Assembly (NCBI GenBank): GCA_002367255.1
Contig: DFBD01000276.1
Span: forward strand, 1,464 to 12,770
Direction of reading: 5' to 3'
DNA length: 11,307 nucleotides
Source: Rhodobacterales bacterium UBA3089
Lineage (GTDB): Bacteria > Pseudomonadota > Alphaproteobacteria > Rhodobacterales > Rhodobacteraceae
The notes under the pieces: model-generated
What the model was told of the DNA's origin: nothing
The model's database searches: none
What the model saw: only the letters and a program-made list of their open reading frames with translations
Shown here: positions 1 to 7,213 of the stretch, in pieces
Position numbering within the stretch: the first letter of the stretch is position 1
Layout: each line of letters begins with the position of its first letter
Translations under genes and position numbers: made by a program

Positions 1-1485
1 GCCATCGCGGGGCTTTTGATCACCATGCTGAACCTCGTCATGGGGTTGGCGATAGGGCTGGTCATGCATGACATGCCAATCGGCAAAGCCTTTGAAACCT
101 ATACAATTTTGACAATCGGTGACGGGCTGGTAACCCAGATCCCTTCGGTGATTGTTTCTATCGCCTCGGCCCTTTTGCTGTCCAAGGGCGGGGCGCATGG
201 GTCCACCGACAAAGCTCTTCTTGGCCAGCTTGGTGGCCACCCCGCAGCACTGGCAACCGTCGCTGGCTTGCTGGCTATTTTTGCCCTCATCCCTGGCCTG
301 CCTCTGATCCCTTTCATGATAGGCGCAGTTGCCCTTGGCACAAGCGCCTGGCTGTCCCATCGCAAGAAGCAGGCGGAAATTGCAAAAACCAACAAAGCCG
401 AACTCGTTCCCGCCGCTGCCGCTCCAAAGAAATCCTTGGGCGACATGCTGGACCTCGACGAAATCCACATCGAATTTGCCTCGGATATTGTCCCGACAGT
501 CATGGACCCTGCCACGGGTCTTGATGCGCGTATCGTTAATATGCGCAACCATATTGCGTCTACCTACGGCCTGATTATCCCCGAAATCCGGCTGACGGAC
601 TCTCCTATGCTGGCCAATGGCGAATACATTATTCGCATTCAAGGGGTGGAGGTCGCTAAATCTGCTATCGAAACCGATAAAGTACTGGTTTTGCTAAACG
701 ATCCTTCCATGCCGCCCCCCGATGGCCGCGATGTTAAAGAGCCCGTATATGGCGCACCCGCAAGATGGATAGACCCGACCCAACAAGAAGAAGCCTCGCT
801 GCTAGGCCTATCCGTCGTCACCGCGACGGAGGTCGTCGCGACACATCTGCTGGAAGTCCTGAAACAAAACTTCGCCCGTCTGTTTTCCCGCCGGACTTTG
901 CGCAAACTACTGGATGAATTCGTAACCGTATCCGACCCCGCACGGGCCGAGGCGAACCGCCGCGTTCTTGACGAATTAGTGCCCGACAAAGTCCCCGTCG
1001 ACACCCTGCACGCTGTTTTACGCCTACTGCTTGAAGAGCGCGTCTCGATACGTAACCTTCCCCTGATACTGGAATCTATCGCCGAAGTGCAAGGCTACCT
1101 GAAAGGTGTCGAAGCCATCACCGAACACGTCCGTCACCGACTCGGATTTCAGATCGTCGCAGAGCTGCAAGAAGACGACGGCGCCCTGCCCCTGATCCAG
1201 CTTTCGCCTGATTGGGAAGAGCTGTTCCAAAAGCATCAGCTAGACGGTGAAAGCGGAGCAATCGACGTGGCGCTACCCCCGGACGATTTCAATCGTCTGG
1301 CCTCCTCGGTGGCAGAAAAGATTGGCAAAGCCAGCGACAATGGCCGGTATCCCGCCGTCGTCACCTCCACCCGTCGCAGGCGGTTCTTGCAAACGGTTTT
1401 AATGTCCAAAGGCATCCGCAACCCGGTGTTTTCATTCGAAGAAATCGGTACGAACTCCAAGCCTGCCCTAGTCGGCGTCGCCTAG
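1..1485 (+). CDS. flhA: Flagellar biosynthesis protein FlhA (5' end cut by window edge)
   Basis: FlhA is the large inner-membrane component of the flagellar type III export gate; its cytoplasmic domain docks chaperone-substrate complexes. The frame is open from base 1, so the visible 494 residues are the C-terminal part of a protein usually near 690-700 residues; roughly 200 residues lie outside. Visible in order: the last membrane segments (about local residues 1-25, 40-65 and 83-116, including GDGLVTQIPS, typical of this family), a charged linker, and the cytoplasmic domain from about residue 140, with the stretch GEYIIRIQGVEV, the WIDP segment, and the helical region around LLLEERVSIRNLPLILE, which matches the well-conserved FlhA core. 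It ends in TAG at 1483-1485. fliR begins 3 bases later in the same frame. Identification is firm; the true start cannot be seen. Confidence 0.96.
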   Translation, partial: AIAGLLITMLNLVMGLAIGLVMHDMPIGKAFETYTILTIGDGLVTQIPSVIVSIASALLLSKGGAHGSTDKALLGQLGGHPAALATVAGLLAIFALIPGLPLIPFMIGAVALGTSAWLSHRKKQAEIAKTNKAELVPAAAAPKKSLGDMLDLDEIHIEFASDIVPTVMDPATGLDARIVNMRNHIASTYGLIIPEIRLTDSPMLANGEYIIRIQGVEVAKSAIETDKVLVLLNDPSMPPPDGRDVKEPVYGAPARWIDPTQQEEASLLGLSVVTATEVVATHLLEVLKQNFARLFSRRTLRKLLDEFVTVSDPARAEANRRVLDELVPDKVPVDTLHAVLRLLLEERVSIRNLPLILESIAEVQGYLKGVEAITEHVRHRLGFQIVAELQEDDGALPLIQLSPDWEELFQKHQLDGESGAIDVALPPDDFNRLASSVAEKIGKASDNGRYPAVVTSTRRRRFLQTVLMSKGIRNPVFSFEEIGTNSKPALVGVA

Positions 1486-1488
1486 ATA

Positions 1489-2256
1489 TTGGAAGCTCTC
1501 GCCCAGATATTAGACTTCAGCGAGCCCGCCATGGTCAGCGCATTCCTCGTACTAATGCGTGTGGGTTCGGTCACCGCCTTGTTGCCGGGATTTGGAGAGC
1601 AAAGCATCCCGATGCGCATCCGTCTTCTGGTAGCCCTCGCGTTTACGGCCATCGTCTGGCCCGTAGTTTCCCCCGCGTTCAACATCAGTCTGCAAGCCAT
1701 GCCTATGTTAATGCTAACCGAATCCGCCATCGGCATTATGATCGGTATCTCCATCCGCCTAATCGTCATGGCACTGCAATTGGCAGGCTCCATCGCGGCC
1801 CAAAGCACATCCATTGCGCAAGTTGCCGGTTCCGGCGCGACACCTGACCCAATGCCGGCAATCGGCAATATTCTGGTCATGGCAGGCTTAACGCTGGTGT
1901 TGGTATCAGGCCTGCACGTCAAAGCCGCACTTGCCATGATCTCATCCTACGAAATCATGCCTCCCGGGTTTTTCCCCACCGGACGAGACGCCGCCGAATG
2001 GGGCACTGCTCACGTTGCCTCGGCCTTCGCCTTGGCGCTGACGCTGGCATCACCGTTCATCGTAGCATCCTTCGCGTATAACATCGGCCTTGGCGCCATC
2101 AACCGCGCGATGCCATCGCTAATGGTTGCCTTTATTGGTGCCCCCGCGATCACTGCTGGCGCGATCCTGATGCTTCTGCTCGCCTCGCCAAGTTTACTTG
2201 GTTTCTGGAACGAGCACATGGACCTGGTTCTGACAAACCCGCTGGGCATGCCCTGA
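1489..2256 (+). CDS. fliR: Flagellar biosynthesis protein FliR
   Basis: FliR is an inner-membrane subunit of the flagellar export gate, assembling with FliP and FliQ. The 255-residue product has several hydrophobic segments and the family hallmark just after the first one (LLPGFGEQSIPMRIRLLVAL, equivalent to the SVP-R-R region of enteric FliR). I use TTG at 1489 as the start: the in-frame flhA stop lies directly upstream, so nothing earlier is possible, and the next in-frame ATG (1531) would remove the residues that normally precede the first membrane helix. No clear ribosome binding site precedes the TTG, so translation probably depends on ribosomes finishing flhA; the ATG at 1531 has a weak GAG-type site and remains a second choice. 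The stop overlaps the flhB start (TGATG). Confidence 0.93.
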   Translation: MEALAQILDFSEPAMVSAFLVLMRVGSVTALLPGFGEQSIPMRIRLLVALAFTAIVWPVVSPAFNISLQAMPMLMLTESAIGIMIGISIRLIVMALQLAGSIAAQSTSIAQVAGSGATPDPMPAIGNILVMAGLTLVLVSGLHVKAALAMISSYEIMPPGFFPTGRDAAEWGTAHVASAFALALTLASPFIVASFAYNIGLGAINRAMPSLMVAFIGAPAITAGAILMLLLASPSLLGFWNEHMDLVLTNPLGMP

Positions 2257-3347
2257 TGGCTGGTGATGATGACAGCGGTGAAAAGACCCACGACCCAACC
2301 CCGAAAAAGCTGGAGGACGCCCGTAAGAAAGGTGATATCGCCAAGTCCAATGACTTGACCGTCGCAGTAATATATCTGGGGTTTCTGGTTGCCATTCTGG
2401 TTGCTGGCGGCACGGCCATCGGCACTTCTGCCAGCAAATTAACCATATTTCTGTCTTCCCCCGACTTGCTGCTAGACAAAATCCTTGGGCCCGGCGGGCT
2501 GCGTCTATCTGGCTCCATCATGATATCAATCCTCGCCGCCCTCGCCCCACTGTTCGTCCTACCCTTCATCGCTGCAATCCTTTCGCTAATCGGCCAACAA
2601 GCGATCATCGTCGCGCCCAGCAAACTGATCCCGAAACTCAATCGAATTTCCCCCATCGCAGGGGCCAAAAACAAATTCGGGACGTCCGGCTTGGTCGAAT
2701 TCGCTAAAACCTTCATCAAAATGCTGGCGGTCGCCATCGTAGTAATCACCTACCTACGCAGCAAGTTTGACGAGATTATCGGCCTCACCCATTCCTCGCC
2801 CATCACCATGGCTGGCACGATGATGGAGGTGTTGGTCGACCTACTAATCGTCATCAGCGTCCTCGCGGTTCTCGTCGGGATTGGCGATCTTTTATGGCAA
2901 AAATTCAACCACCAGAAAAAGCTGCGGATGTCCTTCCAAGACCTGAAAGACGAAGGAAAAGAGGCCGAAGGTGACCCACACACCAAAGCCCAACGCCGTC
3001 AGCGCGGGCGGGAGATTGCCACGAACCGTATGCTGTTGGATGTACCAAAGGCCGACGTGATTGTCGTCAATCCAACCCATTATGCCGTCGCCCTGCAATG
3101 GAGCAAAAAGAAAGGTTCCGCCCCCGTTTGCGTTGCCAAAGGCGAAGACGAAATCGCTGCACGTATTCGCGAAATCGCCACAGAAAACGGTGTACCCATC
3201 CACCGCGACCCGCCAACCGCCCGCGCCATCCACGCGACGGTTGAGGTAGGACACGAGATCCCGCCAGAACAATACCGCGCCATCGCTGCGGCCCTACGGT
3301 TCGCCGAAATTATGCGTAAAAAAGCCAAAGAAAGAGGATTAAATTGA
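2256..3347 (+). CDS. flhB: Flagellar export switch protein FlhB
   Basis: FlhB controls the change of export substrate from rod/hook to filament proteins. The 363-residue product begins with a hydrophilic segment (EKTHDPTPKKLEDARKKGD, a family signature), then has four hydrophobic segments between about residues 30 and 215, then a charged cytoplasmic domain. The self-cleavage motif NPTH is at residues 272-275 (codons from 3069), followed by YAVAL, so the catalytic Asn and the cleavage site are intact. The ATG shares its first base with the last base of the fliR stop, indicating translational coupling; no strong ribosome binding site is present. The 3' end overlaps the next start by 4 bases. 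Length and motifs are normal for the family. Confidence 0.96.
   Translation: MAGDDDSGEKTHDPTPKKLEDARKKGDIAKSNDLTVAVIYLGFLVAILVAGGTAIGTSASKLTIFLSSPDLLLDKILGPGGLRLSGSIMISILAALAPLFVLPFIAAILSLIGQQAIIVAPSKLIPKLNRISPIAGAKNKFGTSGLVEFAKTFIKMLAVAIVVITYLRSKFDEIIGLTHSSPITMAGTMMEVLVDLLIVISVLAVLVGIGDLLWQKFNHQKKLRMSFQDLKDEGKEAEGDPHTKAQRRQRGREIATNRMLLDVPKADVIVVNPTHYAVALQWSKKKGSAPVCVAKGEDEIAARIREIATENGVPIHRDPPTARAIHATVEVGHEIPPEQYRAIAAALRFAEIMRKKAKERGLN
3333..3338 (+). promoter_or_regulatory. Ribosome binding site deciding a TTG start
   Basis: AGAGGA lies inside the last codons of flhB, 5 bases before TTG 3344. It is the best Shine-Dalgarno match in the flagellar part of the window and supports the TTG as a true start rather than a later ATG. 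Confidence 0.6.
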
Positions 3348-3733
3348 CCCCGACAGAAGTTCGAAAACTCGTCGCCTTAGCAGAACACGGCAAGTCCCGT
3401 GATATGGCCATATATGCTCAATCATGCAGTAAAATTGAGGGGATACAGGCGAAAATAAATGCGCTGCATGCGGATAAACGTCAACAAAATCTTTCAGGCG
3501 ATGGTGACTTTAACGCCCTTGCCCGTTGGCAACGCTGGTCAGAAACCGAGATCGCCAAATTGCAATCGCTACACAATGAAGCCGCAAAGGAAAAAGAAGT
3601 TGCGCGGCAAGTAGCCGTAAAATCAGTTGCCAAAGTGCAGGCGTTGGAAATCCTGCTTAAAAAGGCTTTGAAAGAGGATATCTTGATAAAACGCAGACGC
3701 GCCGAGCAGAATGGTCAACCACCCGACGCGTGA
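3344..3733 (+). CDS. Small coiled-coil protein at the end of the flagellar export operon; possible FliJ-like factor
   Basis: A 129-residue, soluble, highly charged protein with no signal peptide or membrane segment. It is rich in Lys, Glu, Gln and Ala and looks almost wholly helical; residues about 60-118 read as a long coiled coil, entered by a WQRW segment (62-65), and an N-terminal helix spans about 1-48. Size, helical-hairpin look and position directly after flhB fit the FliJ/YscO group of export ATPase stalk proteins, which diverge so much that sequence alone rarely identifies them. The TTG start is supported by AGAGGA at 3333-3338 with 5 bases spacing, and it overlaps the flhB stop by 4 bases (TTGA), so it belongs to the same operon. 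Being a gene is well supported; the FliJ role is inference from context and fold guess only. Confidence 0.78.
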   Translation: MTPTEVRKLVALAEHGKSRDMAIYAQSCSKIEGIQAKINALHADKRQQNLSGDGDFNALARWQRWSETEIAKLQSLHNEAAKEKEVARQVAVKSVAKVQALEILLKKALKEDILIKRRRAEQNGQPPDA

Positions 3734-3736
3734 GTT

Positions 3737-4366
3737 TTATTCCGCTAGGATGCGTTCAAATTCGTCGGCAAAACCCGAATACGACATGTTCGACATAGTC
3801 TGCCCGTTAATCACAAACGTCGGTGTGGAGTTAACACCATCGGCCTCAGCATTTTCAGTAGAGGACTTTACCATCGCCTGCGCGGTTACGTTGTCTTGCA
3901 TGCAAGCCTCCATATCCGTTTGGTTCATTCCGGCAAGGCGCCCGATTGCATAAAGGTTATCGACAACCCCGACCGCGTCTTCGGCCGCCGTCCACTCGCG
4001 CTGTTTATCATAGATCATAGAGGCGATCCCGAAGTACCGGTCCGGCCCGCCACAACGCGCCACCATGTCGGCCCAAAGGCCTAGACGATCAAAGTAAACG
4101 CCGCGATAAATCATGCGAACCTTACCCGTATCGATGTAGTTTTCCGTAATCAACGGCAGCACATCGGAATGGAAATTTGCACAATGCGGGCAAGTGAACG
4201 AAGCGTATTCAACCATCGTGATGGGCGCATCTTCAGCCCCAACCGACATTTCTTCCAGCACTACGGCCTCGTCACTTTGGGCGAAGGCAGGCATTGCACT
4301 GTATGCTGCTGTGGCCCCCATCATGGCAAGGGCGGCACGGCGGGTTAGGCTTAGTTGTTCTGTCAT
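3737..4366 (-). CDS. DsbA-family periplasmic thiol:disulfide oxidoreductase
   Basis: Thioredoxin-fold protein of the DsbA/thioredoxin_4 type, expected to form or rearrange disulfides in exported proteins. With the start chosen here it has 209 residues. A signal peptide covers about residues 1-30, with twin arginines (LTRRAALAM) that resemble a Tat motif lacking the usual Phe, ending at AFAQ. The redox motif CPHC is at residues 59-62, and the cis-proline loop STPTFVING has its Pro at 182. Start choice: an ATG at 4387 and two adjacent ATGs at 4369 and 4366 are in frame; AGAAGGA (minus strand, 4379-4373) sits 6 bases before the 4366 codon, so this is preferred. It follows the DUF721 gene on the same strand after about 22 bases and is probably co-transcribed. 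I cannot say whether it acts as an oxidase (DsbA) or in a ScsC/DsbG-like role. Confidence 0.9.
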   Translation of the reverse strand: MTEQLSLTRRAALAMMGATAAYSAMPAFAQSDEAVVLEEMSVGAEDAPITMVEYASFTCPHCANFHSDVLPLITENYIDTGKVRMIYRGVYFDRLGLWADMVARCGGPDRYFGIASMIYDKQREWTAAEDAVGVVDNLYAIGRLAGMNQTDMEACMQDNVTAQAMVKSSTENAEADGVNSTPTFVINGQTMSNMSYSGFADEFERILAE

Positions 4367-4372
4367 CATTTT

Positions 4373-4379
4373 TCCTTCT
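4373..4379 (-). promoter_or_regulatory. Ribosome binding site deciding the DsbA-family start
   Basis: On the minus strand this reads AGAAGGA, a strong match to the 16S anti-Shine-Dalgarno, 6 bases from ATG 4366. The upstream in-frame ATG at 4387 has no such site and lies one base after the DUF721 stop. Confidence 0.6.
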
Positions 4380-4388
4380 GAAACCATT

Positions 4389-4925
4389 TCACTTGTTTAA
4401 TACGTTCTTACCGAGGTTTTCCAGCGCCGCCCGTAATCTGTCATCCGTGACAGGAGCCAGCGACGTGGTCAGCTCTGCTGCTTGCGTGGCAGACAAGGCC
4501 TTGGGCGCCATCGGTTTATGCGCAAAAGTTGCCGCTTGTTCGGCAAACCCGACCTCGCCCGTCTGGGTGATCCGAATGCGTGATATCGCGCTGTAGCCGT
4601 AACAAGCGTTAACTTTTTCTTTAAGTTCCGGCAGCATCATCTGCAATTCAGGGGCACGCGCACCGTCGGTCAGCACCGTCAGCGTCGCCCCGAACCCCTC
4701 GCGGGCATAAGAAACCTTAACGGGTTGCGCGATTGCTGCCACGGTTTGGCCGACAATCTCTGCCCAATGGGTTAAAAGACGGGTCTCGGCAAAGCCACGG
4801 CGTTCGCCCACACGACGGATACGCTTGCTGACCAAACCACCCGTTTGCAAAAACCCGCGCGAGCGGCGTTTTGCAGGGGTAAAGGCCTTGCCTTTTGCTG
4901 GTTTTTCGTCAGATTTATACGCCAT
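4389..4925 (-). CDS. DUF721 (DciA-like) protein
   Basis: The 178-residue product carries a DUF721 domain at about residues 35-125: a helix with R-G-F-A-E, then HWAEIVG (Trp 54, Val-Gly 58-59), then a beta segment LTVLTDGARAPELQMM and a final RIRI strand. Proteins with this domain include DciA, the replicative-helicase loader of bacteria without DnaC/DnaI, so a role in loading DnaB at the origin is plausible. The basic N-terminal tail (many Lys/Arg in residues 4-38) and the loosely folded, Ala/Lys-rich C-terminal tail are common in alphaproteobacterial members. The ATG at 4925 is preceded by a weak CGAGAG site. The gene is divergent from mutY and runs ahead of the DsbA-family gene. The domain call is firm; helicase loading is inferred from the family, and no symbol is assigned for that reason. 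Confidence 0.85.
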   Translation of the reverse strand: MAYKSDEKPAKGKAFTPAKRRSRGFLQTGGLVSKRIRRVGERRGFAETRLLTHWAEIVGQTVAAIAQPVKVSYAREGFGATLTVLTDGARAPELQMMLPELKEKVNACYGYSAISRIRITQTGEVGFAEQAATFAHKPMAPKALSATQAAELTTSLAPVTDDRLRAALENLGKNVLNK

Positions 4926-5020
4926 GCGACTCTCGAAATTTCATCACAGCCATAGTAACGCCGATACTGGCAAGGTCCATCCCTCTTTGGGGGTCGGCGT
5001 AATAACGCCTGCGTGAACAA
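4926..5020. promoter_or_regulatory. Divergent intergenic region between the DUF721 gene and mutY
   Basis: This 95-base gap must hold the promoters for both directions. I see no convincing -35/-10 pair. It does contain a near-identical 10-base direct repeat, TAGTAACGCC (4953-4962) and TAATAACGCC (5000-5009), 47 bases apart. The second copy is also the right half of a small inverted repeat, GGCGT-AATA-ACGCC (4996-5009). These could be protein-binding sites, but they are short enough to be chance. Confidence 0.4.
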
Positions 5021-6061
5021 ATGATTAACGATATCCTGCTCGATTGGTATGACGCCAACGCTCGCTCGATGCCCTGGCGCATTCCGCCCGCTGACAGCCG
5101 CAACGGTGTGCGACCGGACCCCTACCACATCTGGCTGTCCGAGGTCATGTTGCAACAAACCACCGTTGCCGCCGTAATCCGGTATTTCCTTATCTTTCAG
5201 AAGCGCTGGCCCGATGTACATGCGCTGGCCAATGCCGATGATGCCGATGTCATGGGGGCTTGGGCTGGCCTTGGTTATTACGCCCGCGCCCGTAATTTGT
5301 TGAAATGTGCGCGACTGATTTCAACGGATTACGGCGGGAAATTCCCTGAGACCGAATCCGGGTTGCTGGCCCTGCCCGGTATCGGTCCCTACACCGCCGC
5401 CGCGATTTCAGCCATTGCGTTTGACCGGCAAGCCACGGTGCTGGATGCCAACGTTGAACGTGTTGTCTCAAGGCTTTATGCGATTTCCGAACCCTTGCCA
5501 GACAGCAAAAAGACACTGCGCGATTTGGCAGGCCAGTTAACCCCTGCTGAACGCTCCGGCGATTATGCACAGGCCATGATGGATCTAGGGGCCACGATTT
5601 GTTCGCAAAAACCGTCCTGTGAAGCTTGCCCGATTGCTGCAAACTGCATGGCGCGTAAGCAAGGGATAGCTGCCGAGCTTCCGAAAAAGCGACCAAAGGC
5701 TGCAAAACCGACACGTTATGGCATAGCCTATTTAGCGCAGCGTTCGGATGGTACGGTATTGCTGGAAACCCGCCCTGAAAAGGGATTACTTGGCGGAATG
5801 CTCGCCCTGCCGACAACCGAATGGGCCGAGGCCACCGTAATCGAGGCGCCACCCCTTAACGCCAAATGGTCCACGATCCCCACGCCGGTTAAGCATACGT
5901 TCACACATTTTCACCTGTTGTTAACGGTGAAAGTCGCGCGCGTCGATAAGACCACCACTCCAGTGCGTGGCGCGTTCGAGGTTCCGCATCCAGACAAACT
6001 ACCGACCGTCATACGAAAAGCGTATATCGCTGGTATGACCGCAATCGGGGTTGAAAAATGA
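5021..6061 (+). CDS. mutY: A/G-specific adenine glycosylase MutY
   Basis: MutY removes adenine mispaired with 8-oxoguanine, preventing G:C to T:A mutation. The 346-residue product has the glycosylase domain (about 1-215) with WLSEVMLQQT carrying the catalytic Glu 41, the GLGYYARARNL segment (83-93), the helix-hairpin-helix LPGIGPYTA (118-126) and the catalytic Asp 142 in VLDANVER. Four cysteines at 194, 200, 203 and 209 would bind the 4Fe-4S cluster; their spacing is C-x5-C-x2-C-x5-C, one residue shorter in the first loop than the usual x6. The C-terminal NUDIX-like domain that recognises 8-oxoguanine follows (about 228-345), with LLETRPEKGLLGGMLALP and HTFTHFHL. The ATG at 5021 is the natural start by alignment to the conserved LDWYD N-terminus, although no clear ribosome binding site precedes it. 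alkB follows after 24 bases. Confidence 0.96.
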   Translation: MINDILLDWYDANARSMPWRIPPADSRNGVRPDPYHIWLSEVMLQQTTVAAVIRYFLIFQKRWPDVHALANADDADVMGAWAGLGYYARARNLLKCARLISTDYGGKFPETESGLLALPGIGPYTAAAISAIAFDRQATVLDANVERVVSRLYAISEPLPDSKKTLRDLAGQLTPAERSGDYAQAMMDLGATICSQKPSCEACPIAANCMARKQGIAAELPKKRPKAAKPTRYGIAYLAQRSDGTVLLETRPEKGLLGGMLALPTTEWAEATVIEAPPLNAKWSTIPTPVKHTFTHFHLLLTVKVARVDKTTTPVRGAFEVPHPDKLPTVIRKAYIAGMTAIGVEK

Positions 6062-6075
6062 CCTGCGAATGTGTT

Positions 6076-6080
6076 GAGGT
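6076..6080 (+). promoter_or_regulatory. Ribosome binding site deciding the alkB start
   Basis: GAGGT lies 5 bases before ATG 6086. It places the start at 6086 rather than at the in-frame GTG at 6071, from which the site itself would be translated. With only 24 bases between the mutY stop and this start there is little room for a separate promoter. Confidence 0.6.
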
Positions 6081-6085
6081 ACACT

Positions 6086-7213
6086 ATGTCAAATAGCACC
6101 CCACCGCTACGCAGCGCCGCCCCCTTCACCGTATCGTTGATACTGGCCATAACCGTCATCATTGCCGCTATCTTCGGCGGCTGGACGATTGCACTGATCC
6201 CGCTCTATGGCCTGTTTCTCAGTTCAGTATTCGACCGGATGCTTGCGGATAACACTACGAACATGGACCCGGAAACCGACGATGACCTTCTGTATTGGCA
6301 CAGAATCTTAACCATCATCTGGTTCCCCATCCAACTGTTCTTCATCATTTTCGCACTGATCGCCGCGACACGTTTTGACCATATGTCGACCCTGCAAAGT
6401 ATACTTTTGTTCGCTGCAATCGGCATTGCAACGGGCGGGATCGGCATCGTTTACGCCCACGAGCTGATCCATCAAAAGAACAAGCTCGAACGCAATCTTG
6501 GCGATGCTCTGCTAGCGATGGTCCTTTACGGACACTTCCGCACCAAGCATATCCTGATCCACCACCGTTACGTCGGCACCCCTGCCGACCCTGTAACCGC
6601 ACGATATAACGAAGGTTTCCATCGCTTCTTTTTCCGCCTTATCCCCGAAGGCCTGATCGCATCATGGAAAGTGGAGTCCGCGCGATTAGCGACTAGAGAC
6701 CTGCCCGTTTACGACAGGTCCAACCCGTTCTGGCGCTACACACTTTGGCCGCTGGGGTTCTTGGTTATGGCTGCCCTGATCGGTGGCTGGTTCGGCGTTG
6801 GGCTTTATTTAATGCAAGCGTTGATTGCCGTCACTTTTCTGGAGCTCACCAACTACGTCGAACACTACGGCCTAGTCCGTAAACACCTTGGCGAGGGGAA
6901 ATATGAAAACGTCCGCCCACACCATTCATGGAATTCGTCGCGGCGGTTTACCAATTATTTGTTAATCAATCTGCAACGCCATTCCGACCACCACTACAAA
7001 CCCGAGCGCCGCTTTCCATTGTTGCAGACCTACTCGGAATCCGAGGCCCCGCAGCTGCCATATGGTTACCCGATCATGGCCGCGATGGCGTTGATACCAC
7101 CGCTTTGGCGGCGCGTCATGAATCCGCGTGTTCGCAAGTGGCGGGCGATGTATTACCCCGAGGTCACCGACTGGAAACCATATAACAAAGCGACTAACCC
7201 GCCACCTCGCTAG
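6086..7213 (+). CDS. alkB: AlkB-type alkane 1-monooxygenase (membrane di-iron hydroxylase)
   Basis: AlkB enzymes hydroxylate the terminal carbon of medium- to long-chain alkanes at the inner membrane, using electrons from rubredoxin. The 375-residue product has about six hydrophobic segments (roughly 14-50, 74-96, 102-124 and 215-250, some of them hairpins) and all histidine boxes: HELIH at 125-129, HILIHH at 155-160, NYVEHYGL with His 260, and LQRHSDHH with His 299, 302 and 303. All nine expected iron-ligand histidines are present. The residue before the second box is Lys (KHILIHH) where the classic Pseudomonas form has Glu. The start at 6086 is set by GAGGT. No rubredoxin, rubredoxin reductase or alkane regulator is in the window, so electron partners must be elsewhere. 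Activity on alkanes rather than another hydrocarbon chain is inferred from the family. Confidence 0.93.
   Translation: MSNSTPPLRSAAPFTVSLILAITVIIAAIFGGWTIALIPLYGLFLSSVFDRMLADNTTNMDPETDDDLLYWHRILTIIWFPIQLFFIIFALIAATRFDHMSTLQSILLFAAIGIATGGIGIVYAHELIHQKNKLERNLGDALLAMVLYGHFRTKHILIHHRYVGTPADPVTARYNEGFHRFFFRLIPEGLIASWKVESARLATRDLPVYDRSNPFWRYTLWPLGFLVMAALIGGWFGVGLYLMQALIAVTFLELTNYVEHYGLVRKHLGEGKYENVRPHHSWNSSRRFTNYLLINLQRHSDHHYKPERRFPLLQTYSESEAPQLPYGYPIMAAMALIPPLWRRVMNPRVRKWRAMYYPEVTDWKPYNKATNPPPR

Noticed and set aside
99..548. 149-codon minus-strand frame inside flhA, and similar long antisense frames inside fliR, flhB, mutY, dapA and the transglycosylase gene
   Set aside because: They lie opposite well-recognised genes, have no family features, and such frames are expected opposite GC-biased coding DNA.
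4367..4387. Longer DsbA-family protein starting at ATG 4387
   Set aside because: It would place the strong AGAAGGA site inside the coding region and lengthen the signal peptide with a charged MVSEGK segment; ATG 4366 fits better.
6058..6096. Short frame starting at the ATGA that overlaps the mutY stop
   Set aside because: It is only 12 codons, ends in TAG just after the alkB start, and has no ribosome binding site of its own; at most it is a chance overlap.
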